A stretch of 64,000 bases of DNA from Oligoflexia bacterium (GTDB lineage Bacteria > Bdellovibrionota > UBA1018): NCBI GenBank assembly GCA_903935335.1, contig CAIZRG010000054.1:108228-172227 (forward strand), read 5' to 3'. Below the pieces are notes generated by a model that saw nothing but the letters and a program-made list of their open reading frames with translations, was not told where the DNA came from and ran no database searches. Both the position numbers and the translations under genes were made by a program. Below are positions 35,403 through 43,368 of the stretch, one piece after another. Within the stretch, counting starts at the first letter, position 1. Each line of letters opens with the position of its first letter.

Positions 35403-36065
35403 ATGAACCCATCATTCGATTCCGTCATTGCTGACCTTCACCTTCTACGCCATCCGTTTTACCAAGCCTGGATGCAAGGGGCTCTGTCTCAAGAAATACT
35501 CAAGGACTACGCCAGACAGTACTATTTTCATGTGGATCGCTTTCCAAGATATATAAGCGCCATCCACTCCAATTGCGAGAACGGCACTTGGCGTAATGAG
35601 CTTTTAAAGAATCTCAACGATGAAGAGGGGTCATCAGGACTTTCTTCACATCCTGAACTTTGGCTGCAATTTGCAGAAGGACTTGGTCTTGATCGCAAAG
35701 ATGTTCTTGCAACCACTCCTCGCCCAGCCATTCAGGATGTCACCTCGATATTTTTTGGCTGCGCCAGAGCTTCGTTTCACGAAGGCGTGGGTGCCCTTTA
35801 TGCCTATGAGTCCCAGGTTCCTGAAATCGCAAAATCAAAAATAGAAGGATTAAAACAGTATTATGGAATTCAAGATCAACGAACATTATGTTTTTTTGAG
35901 GTTCACCAAAAGGCTGATATTGAGCATCGAAAGGTATTATTAAATATGCTTGAAAATTTTCCTGAAACAGAAAAGAGCTGCGCTAAGGAATCTGCCCGTC
36001 GTGCAGCTAAGGCATTGTGGGATTTTTTATCAGATGTGCAAGAACAAGAATTGGCCCATGCTTAA
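35403..36065 (+). CDS. CADD-family protein, self-sacrificing 4-aminobenzoate synthase
   Basis: A 220-residue all-helical TENA/PqqC-fold protein of the CADD family. Chlamydia trachomatis CADD makes 4-aminobenzoate for folate from one of its own tyrosines with a dinuclear metal site and oxygen. Expected residues are present: HPFYQAW with Tyr20 (the donor-like tyrosine), metal ligands E75 and H83 (DEEGSSGLSSHPE), Y135-E136 (YAYESQ), and H168, D172, H175 (FEVHQKADIEH), with nearby lysines 144 and 146. The Met start at 35403 follows a GGAGAAAC ribosome site. It begins 8 bases from the IS end and may use a promoter there. No other folate gene is nearby. Confidence 0.85.
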   Translation: MNPSFDSVIADLHLLRHPFYQAWMQGALSQEILKDYARQYYFHVDRFPRYISAIHSNCENGTWRNELLKNLNDEEGSSGLSSHPELWLQFAEGLGLDRKDVLATTPRPAIQDVTSIFFGCARASFHEGVGALYAYESQVPEIAKSKIEGLKQYYGIQDQRTLCFFEVHQKADIEHRKVLLNMLENFPETEKSCAKESARRAAKALWDFLSDVQEQELAHA

Positions 36066-36382
36066 GTCAGAGGTCGTGCCATTTCTCTCGTTACTCCTGA
36101 CTGTGGGTTTTTGATTTAAGGAAATGCCCCCAGGAGTTGTCAGTGATAAATTGAATTAAAGGGTATGACTCAATCATTGGTCTTTAGACCAGAGTCAAGC
36201 CCGCTCAAGCCGTTAGGCTTGAGGTCTTCTTTTATCCTCAACGTATTTTTTCACAATTTCGGGTTAACCCCATTATTTTGGACAAATTTCTTTCATAGTC
36301 TGATTTCCTCAATATCCAGCTTTATGCCTGCCTTTCAGAGCTGAATCACCTCCACTGGTGTTCTCATTGTGTAATTGCACTG
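36066..36382. other. Intergenic stretch with terminator hairpin
   Basis: 317 bases between the CADD gene and the recombinase relic. CTCAAGCC-GTTA-GGCTTGAG at 36204-36223 followed by TCTTCTTTT is a likely terminator. I see no coding sequence. Confidence 0.5.
36204..36232 (+). terminator. Probable Rho-independent terminator
   Basis: An 8-bp perfect hairpin with GTTA loop followed by a T-rich tail (GTCTTCTTTT), 139 bases downstream of the CADD stop. Confidence 0.65.
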
Positions 36383-36637
36383 ATGGGGACCACCCGAACT
36401 CGCTCTCAGTTGCGATATGGAGAGGCATTGAAGAAACGAAGGGTGACGAGTCATCAAAAAAAGGAGCTAGAGAACATCGATAAAATGAGGAAGCTCCGAG
36501 CGCAGGGGTTTAGTTGCTGGAAGATTGCCGACATTCTCAATTCCCTTGGGATCAAAACTAAGACTGGCTAGGGTAGGTGGCATTCTCGGTCTGTTCAAGA
36601 GGTATTAAAAGCATACAATCAGGAGGTGCCAAACTAG
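36383..36637 (+). pseudogene. Serine recombinase fragment (C-terminal DNA-binding part)
   Basis: KMRKLRAQGFSCWKIADILN then SLGIKTKTG, stop TAG, GRWHSRSVQEVLKAYNQEV. The pattern is the helix-turn-helix seen in resolvase/recombinase proteins, where KTKxGxxWxxxxVxxIL is common. An in-frame TAG interrupts it (36569-36571), the catalytic N-terminal domain is missing, and the frame ends at 36635-36637. A relic of a mobile element. Confidence 0.6.
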
Positions 36638-36668
36638 TTTTTAGTGAGTGCTCGTTCTCTATAACCTC

Positions 36669-36759
36669 TTCCGCCATGTTGGCGGATGGCGGATAACTGG
36701 CGGAAAAACTAGAAATATTTTATCCGCCAACTTGACAATGGCGGATAAGTGGCGGATAA
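36669..36759 (+). promoter_or_regulatory. Array of TGGCGGATAA operators before the Fic gene
   Basis: Seven copies of TGGCGGATAA or close variants in 91 bases. Direct: 36680 (TGGCGGAT), 36687, 36698 (TGGCGGAAAA), 36739 and 36750; inverted: 36669 (TTCCGCCA) and 36720 (TTATCCGCCA). The last copy abuts the ATG at 36760. The spacing of adjacent direct copies is 11 bases, about one helical turn, which suggests cooperative binding on one face of DNA. The regulator is probably the Fic protein's own C-terminal winged helix (inference). Confidence 0.8.
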
Positions 36760-37821
36760 ATGGATATGGAATCACGATATTCAACTTTCAGTCGTCTAAA
36801 AATACCTCATGAAATTATCTATACCGATGCATTGGTGAAGTGGCTTATGCGGGTTGCTGAAACAAGGCCGTTCTTGGATGAATATTTGGGTACTCCTCAA
36901 GAAGTGAACCTGCTCCGTAAGGCTAAGATAAGGGCTATTACCTATTCTAATCAGATTGAAGGTAATCACCTGGGTGAGAGTGAGGTAACCGCTGTTTTAA
37001 AGGGTAAGAGGGTTGCGGGCTCAAAAAAAGACATTAAGGAAGTGCAAAATTATCATGAGGCACTCGATTACGTAGAAAAGCTCATCGAAGACTCTAGGAC
37101 GATTCGACTTGCTGATATGTGTGATCTCCAACACCTTGTAACAAAGGGTCTGATTGAAGAAAGACAGTGCGGACGGGTCCGTACAATTCCTGTCTCTATA
37201 GTGAACGCGGCCACCGGTGAGAAAATCCAGGAGTGCCCACAACCTCATGAATTAAAGGATCTTCTGGATGATTTATGGCGCTGGCTAGACGATACAAAGG
37301 ATGTGAATCCATTTGTTCAGTCTTTCGCGTTTCACTTTATCGCTGTGTCGATCCATCCTTTTGTGGATGGAAATGGGCGTACGGTTCGGTTGATGCAACA
37401 TCTTCTTCTCCTCTTGGGGGGGCAAGGGGTGGCTAGGTTTGTACCGAGTGAGACAGCCATTATGCGTGGCCGTGACCGTTATTACTTCGCGATTCGCCAG
37501 AGCCGTTCTCTCGGGCAACTTCATCCAATATTAGAATATTTAGCTGAATGCTTCGCTGTTTCAGCAGAAGAAGTTGTTGAGGAGGGACGTAAGCTTCTGC
37601 GTGAAAGTGCCGGTAAAACTCCAGAGGCCCGACACCGAAAAATTCTGGCTTATGCCCAGAAACAAGAAGAATTCTCGATGCAGGATGTAGTGGGTTGGCT
37701 GCCTGATATCCCTCGTCGTACTCTCGAACGGGATATTGCTATGCTCGTGAAAAACCGTGCGTTGAAAAGTAAAGGTGAACTCAAGGCTAGGGTCTACAGT
37801 CTGTCGAAGCGGCAGAACTAA
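36760..37821 (+). CDS. Fic-domain AMP-transferase with N-terminal inhibitory helix and C-terminal winged helix
   Basis: Fic proteins transfer AMP or another nucleotide group to target hydroxyls. The catalytic loop is canonical, HPFVDGNGRTVR (His199 to Arg207 and on). A class II inhibitory motif [ST]xxxE[GN] is present before the Fic core, SNQIEG with Glu67, which blocks ATP binding until relieved. The N-terminal region matches Fic_N. The last 65 residues form a winged helix (WLPDIPRRTLERDIAMLVKN), as in Fic proteins that control their own promoter. The start ATG 36760 touches the operator array. It lies in the segment enclosed by the inverted IS remnants. Target unknown. Confidence 0.92.
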   Translation: MDMESRYSTFSRLKIPHEIIYTDALVKWLMRVAETRPFLDEYLGTPQEVNLLRKAKIRAITYSNQIEGNHLGESEVTAVLKGKRVAGSKKDIKEVQNYHEALDYVEKLIEDSRTIRLADMCDLQHLVTKGLIEERQCGRVRTIPVSIVNAATGEKIQECPQPHELKDLLDDLWRWLDDTKDVNPFVQSFAFHFIAVSIHPFVDGNGRTVRLMQHLLLLLGGQGVARFVPSETAIMRGRDRYYFAIRQSRSLGQLHPILEYLAECFAVSAEEVVEEGRKLLRESAGKTPEARHRKILAYAQKQEEFSMQDVVGWLPDIPRRTLERDIAMLVKNRALKSKGELKARVYSLSKRQN

Positions 37822-37852
37822 ATATTTTGGGTGAAGTATTTTCAACGAGTAG

Positions 37853-38690
37853 GGGTGAAGTGCTAAGTTGAGTTGAAATTCCAGTCTGACCTTTTATGGT
37901 TATTTGAAGAATGAATCAAAACCAAAACGAGAAAAGTCAGACATGAGTATCAAACTATACAACCAATCGAAAAGAGTCATATCAGGAATCAAAGAGTTGA
38001 AGAAATATCAAGTCAGAGTTGGGACAGAGAGAGTAGGCTCTGCATGATCCAGATGCTGATTCCCCTAGGTTTAAAGGCTGTTGAGGAGGAATTACAAGGG
38101 GAGGTCAGAGAACTCTGTGGAGAAGATCGTTACGGCTGTACAGGAGGGCATAGAAAACATTGAGGGCAGAATTCTGAATCTGTATTTGTGGGGGATCAAA
38201 AAATTAAGATCAACGTACCTCGAGTACGAGATCCAGGTTAGAAAAGAGATCCAACTAGAAAGTTATGCTCGTCTGCAAGATCCATCACATCTAGATGAAG
38301 TAGCTCTTTCTCGAGTGATCAATGGCCTGAGTCAGGGCAAGTATGAACCGGCTGCTGAGCATATCCCAGAAACCTTTGGCATCAAAAAAAGCAGCGACGT
38401 GATGGGTGAAAATGCTCTGATAGCCAGATGCCAGTGGCATAAGAGGGAAAATGTATTGAAATATTTGTCCAAAGAAAAGCGGGACAAATTTCGAAAGAAA
38501 CTGCAGTCTGCTTATGAACAACCTAATGATGAGTTAGCAAAAAAAGAATTGGGGTCCATTCGTTTGGAGATAGAACCTAGGCTCCTTCGAGTCCAAGGAT
38601 GGGAGCATTTAAAAGAACTTCGGGGAGCCATGAAAAAATTTACATTCATAAAAAAAGAATGAAAAGTGGCGTGAAAGTCAGAGAGTTGGT
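37853..38690 (+). mobile_element. IS remnant, right copy with decayed IS256-like transposase
   Basis: The left end GGGTGAAGTGCTAAGTTGAG starts at 37853. Coding pieces occur in different frames: MSIKLYNQSKRVISGIKELK from 37943, then IPLGLKAVEEELQGEVREL, then the long frame at 38081-38662 with ESYARLQDPSHLDEVALSRV and IPETFGIKKSS directly joined to ALIARCQWHKRENVLKYLS. The latter is the C-terminal zinc-knuckle-like motif of the transposase_mut family, but the central DDE catalytic part between them is missing. Frameshifts plus internal deletion make it inactive. The right end is not defined. Confidence 0.8.
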
Positions 38691-38715
38691 TCGAAATTTC
38701 AATGTGTTGGTGGGA

Positions 38716-38916
38716 TTAGTAGCCGCACCAGTAAGCTAGAATTCCGTGAACCTTCGGGTTTTGGAAGAAATCATGCAGAGCCTTGACTCTGTCTTTGATT
38801 GTCCCAGAACAATGGCCGACCGGACTTCGACAATTGGGGGCTTCCAAAATTTGGAAGCCTTTGTCCTTCAGGAATTGATAACTCCAATTGATTGTCTCAG
38901 GCGAGGTTGCTGTCAT
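38716..38916 (-). pseudogene. LD-carboxypeptidase (peptidase S66) remnant
   Basis: The N-terminal 66 residues of an S66 peptidase (LdcA/MccF type): TSPETINWSYQFLKDKGFQI, PNCRSPVGHCSGTIKDRVKA and LHDFFQNPKVHGILAYWCGY, followed by TAA and then SHQHIE, as expected for the GGYQSHQ element of the family. The stop and the IS junction beyond it have removed the catalytic Glu-His part. The start overlaps the acetyltransferase stop by about 20 bases, so the two were an operon before the IS arrived. Confidence 0.6.
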
Positions 38917-39454
38917 TTTTCACCCGATATAAGACATGTCTCACCATGGGGTGCCACTGAGGGACCTTAGGGTGATCAAAATCGTCGTTCGGATTATGAG
39001 TCATTCCTAAACGCTCCATGACCCCTCGTGATGAAGTGTTTTGCGGTAAGGTGAAGGCCACAATTTCAGGGAGGTTCAGTTTCTCAAACCCGAATCTCAA
39101 GGCCTCGACTGCCGCCTCTGTGGCGTAGCCATTTCCCCAGTGTTGGCGAGCAAGACGCCAGCCTATATTGACCGTCGGAGTAAAATGGGCAGCAAAGGTG
39201 ACTCTTAATAGTCCGGTCGCACCAATCAGGTCTCTTGTCTTCTTGCTTTGGAGCGCCCACATGCCAAAACCTTGCTCCTCAAAATGTTTTTCGTATCGTT
39301 CTATGAGCGAATCGCTTTCGGAGCGGTTGAGCGGCTGCAAAAAGAATTTCATGGTTTCAGGATCACCATTGAGGGTTGCAAAGGGTTCTTGATCCGCGAT
39401 TTGCCATCGCCTTAGGAGGAGTCTTGGTGTTTCCAGTGTAGACATCGCTGCCAT
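38897..39454 (-). CDS. GNAT-family acetyltransferase (RimJ/RimL-like)
   Basis: Transfers an acetyl group from acetyl-CoA. The layout is standard for RimJ/RimL/acetyltransf_3 proteins: ETPRLLLRRWQIADQEPFA at the N terminus, IGATGLLRV, GWRLARQHWGNGYATEA (the acetyl-CoA pyrophosphate loop), ALRFGFEKLNLPEIVAFTLP and NTSSRGVMERLGM. A second methionine at residue 4 could be the start. Substrate unknown. Followed by the LD-carboxypeptidase relic. Confidence 0.9.
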   Translation of the reverse strand: MAAMSTLETPRLLLRRWQIADQEPFATLNGDPETMKFFLQPLNRSESDSLIERYEKHFEEQGFGMWALQSKKTRDLIGATGLLRVTFAAHFTPTVNIGWRLARQHWGNGYATEAAVEALRFGFEKLNLPEIVAFTLPQNTSSRGVMERLGMTHNPNDDFDHPKVPQWHPMVRHVLYRVKNDSNLA

Positions 39455-39692
39455 CTATTAAGCTGTATATGTCTCCCCATGGGCTTTTGCAAGAAGCCTC
39501 CAGACGATTCATGAGTGCGCTTGAATGATTTTCTCAAGTGTACGGTAAATAATGGGTGCCCTTGTCATTTCGGGTCATCACGGTTGGTAGTAGGTGAATA
39601 GAAGAAAGATATAGTCAACTATTGTTCGTAGAATTGGATTGTCGAGAAACAATTTTATCCGAGCTGAAACTCAAACATTTTTTAAATTTTAA

Positions 39693-39769
39693 TGGGGTGA
39701 CCAACGGGGCTCGAACCCGCGACCACTGGAATCACAATCCAGTGCTCTACCAACTGAGCTATGGTCACC
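39693..39769 (-). tRNA. tRNA-His (GTG)
   Basis: Complete cloverleaf on the minus strand: acceptor GTGACCA/TGGTCAC with the His-specific extra G at -1 (39769) opposite C73, anticodon loop with GTG, T arm GCGGG-TTCGAGC-CCCGT, and CCA encoded at 39693-39695. Confidence 0.97.
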
Positions 39770-39963
39770 ACTTGAAAGAAAGATTCTTTTGACAAACCTT
39801 TTTCTTTCTACGTGCATTGGCTACCGCTGTCAATCCTGACTTTGAGAGCAGTTTTTCTTTAGAGTTGACCAGGACTCCCAGGAGTCAATGATGAGCTTCT
39901 GTTCTGACTTGATTTAAATCTTTTTGTATTAGAGTTTAGGGTCATACAGGGAGCTTAAGTCTA

Positions 39964-40614
39964 ATGCTGTTTGCAATGCGAAGTTGGTGTAGTTTTTATT
40001 TCCAGGCAAGAAGGTCTAGGTCGAGATTCATTTGGAGTTTAGTGGGGTTAGGCTCGGTGATTTTGATCTCACAGACTCAAGCAGGTGTTTTTAGTTTACC
40101 TCACTTGGTTAATCCCGGGCAGTTTGCAATTGGCTTTGAGCCTGGTTTTGTGATGACCGGAGGAGCTGCTATGGATATCAATCTAAAGTATACCCATGGG
40201 ATATCAGAGAGTAACAATTTGACAGGGATCGTTGGGACAGGGGGTGGAGCTCGACAATTTCGTATTGGAGGGAGTTTTAGTTTTGATCTTTTTCCTGATT
40301 TAGTCAATCAGCCTGGATTTGGTATAGCCATTCAATCTCTTTTTGTGCAGTTAGCCGGGATGACTGGAAGTTTAGAAACCACTGCAATTCCTTATGTTCA
40401 TAAATCTTTTAATACGATTTATGGAGTCGTTGAGCCTTTTTTAGCGGTTCCAATGGGTTTAGTTTTGTTTGATGGGTTTTATCGAAACTTGTCTACAGTC
40501 GTTGTAGGGAGTTTATTTGAGTACAATGAACATATCAGAAGTGTATTTGAATTTGGAGTAACGTTGAATCATACTCAGACTTATCTATCTGGGGGAATTG
40601 TTTATTACCATTAA
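39964..40614 (+). CDS. Predicted outer-membrane barrel protein
   Basis: 216 residues. A signal sequence (FIWSLVGLGSVILISQTQAG) is followed by alternating strands with many Gly and aromatic residues (FAIGFEPGFVMTGGAAMDIN, GARQFRIGGSFSFDLFP), ending YLSGGIVYYH, which suits a small beta barrel. No family recognised. Its last 17 bases overlap the CDF transporter start, so the two genes are coupled. A different start, such as ATG 39976, is possible. Confidence 0.55.
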   Translation: MLFAMRSWCSFYFQARRSRSRFIWSLVGLGSVILISQTQAGVFSLPHLVNPGQFAIGFEPGFVMTGGAAMDINLKYTHGISESNNLTGIVGTGGGARQFRIGGSFSFDLFPDLVNQPGFGIAIQSLFVQLAGMTGSLETTAIPYVHKSFNTIYGVVEPFLAVPMGLVLFDGFYRNLSTVVVGSLFEYNEHIRSVFEFGVTLNHTQTYLSGGIVYYH

Positions 40615-41518
40615 AACTCGTTATCGAGCAACTGCTTTAGCTCTTTTTGTCACGGTTGGGTTGACTGGATTAAAATTAGGGGCTGCTTTTGCTTCTCACT
40701 CGGTAGGGATGCTATCTGAGGGAGTTCATTCTTTTTTAGACTTAATTTCTGCAGCTATTTCTTTTTTCACAGTCAGAGCGGCAGGTAAACCTGCTGACGA
40801 GGATCATCCTTTTGGTCATGGGAAGATTGAAACTCTTTCTAGTCTTTTTGAGTCTCTCCTTTTAGTGGCAGCTGCAGGACTGATTGTCTATGAAGGGGTC
40901 ACTCACCTTCGTCATCCTGAGCCAGTACAGAGAGAGGGATTGGCAATTTGCGTCATTGTGATTTCTATTGGGGTAAGCTACTTGGCCTATCTCCATAATC
41001 GAAATGCGGCTCTAAAAACTGAAAGTAGTGCTTTGCATGTGAATGCCTTTCATTTTCTGTCGGATGTGATTGCAAGCTTGGGAGTCTTGCTAGGCTTAAT
41101 CCTCTTGCATTGGACAAGATGGGAGATGATTGATCCTCTCATTGCGTTTGCTATTGCGGGCTATATTTTATTGATTTCGCTTAAGCAAGTGAAAAAAGCT
41201 TTGCTCGAGTTGGCTGATACTCAACTCCCTCATTCAGAGATTGAAGCGATTCGATCCTTTTTAAAAGGTGAAGGGGATCGATTTGAAGTCCGTGAACTTC
41301 GGACTCGAAAAAGTGGTGCGACCCGGCATATTGATTTTGATCTTATTGTGTGTGGTCAGCTCTCAGTTGAGGCTTCTCATGCGCTTTGTGATGAGCTTGA
41401 ATCTAGGGTTAAATCCGCGTTCTCTCAGGCATCAGTTCATATTCATGTTGAACCTTGTGAAAAGGAAACGATTCAATGTTACACAACCTGCATCAATTAC
41501 AAATACCAAAAAAGATGA
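40598..41518 (+). CDS. Cation diffusion facilitator (metal/H+ antiporter)
   Basis: An inner-membrane exporter of divalent metals such as zinc, iron or manganese. Six hydrophobic helices; the metal site in helices II and V is HSFLD (44-48) and HFLSD. The HPFGHGKIET loop between them is diagnostic. The cytosolic C-terminal domain has the expected HxxHxH-like end (VHIHVEPC). The start is a TTG at 40598 inside the barrel gene. It overlaps the HAD phosphatase by four bases (ATGA). Which metal is moved cannot be read. Confidence 0.93.
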   Translation: MFITIKTRYRATALALFVTVGLTGLKLGAAFASHSVGMLSEGVHSFLDLISAAISFFTVRAAGKPADEDHPFGHGKIETLSSLFESLLLVAAAGLIVYEGVTHLRHPEPVQREGLAICVIVISIGVSYLAYLHNRNAALKTESSALHVNAFHFLSDVIASLGVLLGLILLHWTRWEMIDPLIAFAIAGYILLISLKQVKKALLELADTQLPHSEIEAIRSFLKGEGDRFEVRELRTRKSGATRHIDFDLIVCGQLSVEASHALCDELESRVKSAFSQASVHIHVEPCEKETIQCYTTCINYKYQKR

Positions 41519-42351
41519 ATCGACCCTTGGATTGGAATCAGGCCACCGCAGAGCAGATCAAAGGGATTCGAGGTGTTTGTCTGGATATTGATGATACCTT
41601 ATCCACGTCTGGAAAGCTCACTTCTGAAGCTTTCTGTGCTTTATGGAAGCTCAAAGAGGCAGGATTTGTGGTGGTGCCGGTTACAGGTCGTCCAGCCGGC
41701 TGGTGTGACCACATTGCAAGGTTTTGGCCAGTCGATGCAGTGGTAGGAGAAAATGGAGCATTTAGTTTTTTTATGCATCAGTTTATGAATCAAAAGATAA
41801 GAAAACGGATAGATACTCCCTCAGGATCAACGCCAGAAGTTCTTAAAAAAAAACTCTCACAACTCGCTCAGAAAATTCAATCTGAGTTTCCTCAAGTGAT
41901 GTGGGCTTCAGATCAGGCTTATCGAGAATATGATCTAGCCATTGATGTGTACGAAGATGTCAAGCCCTGGTCCTTGGAAGCGATTCAAAAATTGCTGAAG
42001 ATTTGTCACCAAGAGAAAGCGCATGCCAAGCTCTCCAGTGTTCATGTGAATGCGTGGTTTGGGGATTATGATAAGCAAAAAGGGTTTACTCATTGGCTTT
42101 TACAAGGAGCACCGGGTTGCACTCAGCCTGTGCCCTCAAAAGAGGAGTGGATCTACATTGGGGATTCTCCTAATGATGAGCCCATGTTTAGTTATTTTAA
42201 ATTTTCTGTCGGAGTTTCTAATTTAAAACCTTATTTGGATCAGTTAAATTTTCTACCGACCTGGCTGACCGTCTCTCCTAGTGGTCAGGGCTTTGTTGAA
42301 ATGGCAAATCGGTTAATAGAGTTTTGTAATCAGAAAAAACTATTTGAATAG
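41515..42351 (+). CDS. HAD-superfamily IIB hydrolase (Cof/MPGP/sucrose-phosphatase type)
   Basis: A cytosolic phosphatase. Motif I is LDIDDTL (D24 and D26 from the ATG at 41515), motif II is VVPVTGRP, and motif IV is IGDSPNDEPMF. A large cap domain between them places it in class IIB; the VVGENGAFSFF segment is typical of trehalose/mannosyl-3-phosphoglycerate phosphatases. ATG 41515 is chosen because it makes the ATGA overlap with the CDF stop; a longer form from 41476 exists. Convergent with the next gene. Substrate unknown. Confidence 0.85.
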   Translation: MNRPLDWNQATAEQIKGIRGVCLDIDDTLSTSGKLTSEAFCALWKLKEAGFVVVPVTGRPAGWCDHIARFWPVDAVVGENGAFSFFMHQFMNQKIRKRIDTPSGSTPEVLKKKLSQLAQKIQSEFPQVMWASDQAYREYDLAIDVYEDVKPWSLEAIQKLLKICHQEKAHAKLSSVHVNAWFGDYDKQKGFTHWLLQGAPGCTQPVPSKEEWIYIGDSPNDEPMFSYFKFSVGVSNLKPYLDQLNFLPTWLTVSPSGQGFVEMANRLIEFCNQKKLFE

Positions 42352-43362
42352 GTTGATTTTAGTGTCTTTATTTTTAGGAATTCCATAAAAAAATTCTTTT
42401 AGATCTTGAGGAAAGGGTGCTGTGAACTCCATGGATTGGCCTGTGATCGGATGTATCAGTCCCAGGAAAGAGGCATGAAGAGCATGTCTGGGAAGGATGA
42501 GCTTAGCTAAGGCTTCAGGAGTTAAAAGCCTTCGATCGTAAAAACGAAGGGCTTCTTCTTCGGGAAGTCCATAAAGTTTATCACCTACAATTGGAAACCC
42601 TGCAGCCTCTAAGTGTACCCGGATTTGATGTTGACGACCTGTTTTGGGGAAGCATTCGATGAGTGAATAAGACCCACGGACTTCCAGTTTGCGGAAGGCT
42701 GTCAGGGCTGCTTGTCCACCTTCTGACTCAGGAGTGGGGACCATTTTGAGTTCAATGAGCGAGCGAGTTGCTCGCTTAAGAGCTAAGTCAATCGTGAAAG
42801 TTTCAGGGCAAATGCCTCGTACAAGGGCCAAATAGTGTTTTTGGGTTGTTCTTTCAGCAAACTGTCGAGTGATTTCAGAGCAGGCTTTCTTATTTTTAGT
42901 GAGGACTAAAACTCCGCTCGTTTCTTTATCGATTCGGTGGACGAGATAGTACTCCCGTTTTTCACGAGTTTTGAGGTGAACCAAGAGCGTATTAAAAAAA
43001 TATCGTCCTGCAGGATGAACGGGTAGAGATGGGGGTTTATTGATCACAAATAAAAACTCATCTTCATACAGGATTTTGTAATCAAACCGAACTTGGGGTT
43101 CAGGTTGACGCTCTGTTAAAACTAAAACTTCGTCGCCTGGAATTAAGTGAGAGCTGGGTTTAGGTTTACCAAAAGTGAGATGAGGACCTTGATTTCTTCT
43201 AACAGAAACGACTCCGCGGCCGATAGCCTGCTTGAGTTGCTCTCTGGATCTTTTGCGGTACCTTTGCTTGAGAAAAGTATCTAAACGAATTCCATTCTGA
43301 TGAAGGCCTACTGAATGGGTTACTAAATAGCTATGAGAGGTCAGACTTCGGGTAATATTCAT
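42340..43362 (-). CDS. RluA-family pseudouridine synthase
   Basis: Converts uridine to pseudouridine in rRNA or tRNA. The catalytic motif HRIDKETSGVLVL includes the essential Asp. An S4-like RNA-binding segment (RLDTFLKQRYRKRSREQLKQ) precedes it, and ETGRQHQIRVHL-type motif III is present as PKTGRQHQIRVHLEAAGFPI. Length 340 is normal for RluC/D. It ends 12 bases inside the HAD gene end (convergent overlap). Confidence 0.94.
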   Translation of the reverse strand: MNITRSLTSHSYLVTHSVGLHQNGIRLDTFLKQRYRKRSREQLKQAIGRGVVSVRRNQGPHLTFGKPKPSSHLIPGDEVLVLTERQPEPQVRFDYKILYEDEFLFVINKPPSLPVHPAGRYFFNTLLVHLKTREKREYYLVHRIDKETSGVLVLTKNKKACSEITRQFAERTTQKHYLALVRGICPETFTIDLALKRATRSLIELKMVPTPESEGGQAALTAFRKLEVRGSYSLIECFPKTGRQHQIRVHLEAAGFPIVGDKLYGLPEEEALRFYDRRLLTPEALAKLILPRHALHASFLGLIHPITGQSMEFTAPFPQDLKEFFYGIPKNKDTKINLFK

Positions 43363-43368
43363 TGAGTC

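Noticed and set aside
36669..36759. A CRISPR array from the repeated TGGCGGATAA units
   Set aside because: Units are 10 bases, lie in both orientations and have no spacers of constant length; an operator array fits better.
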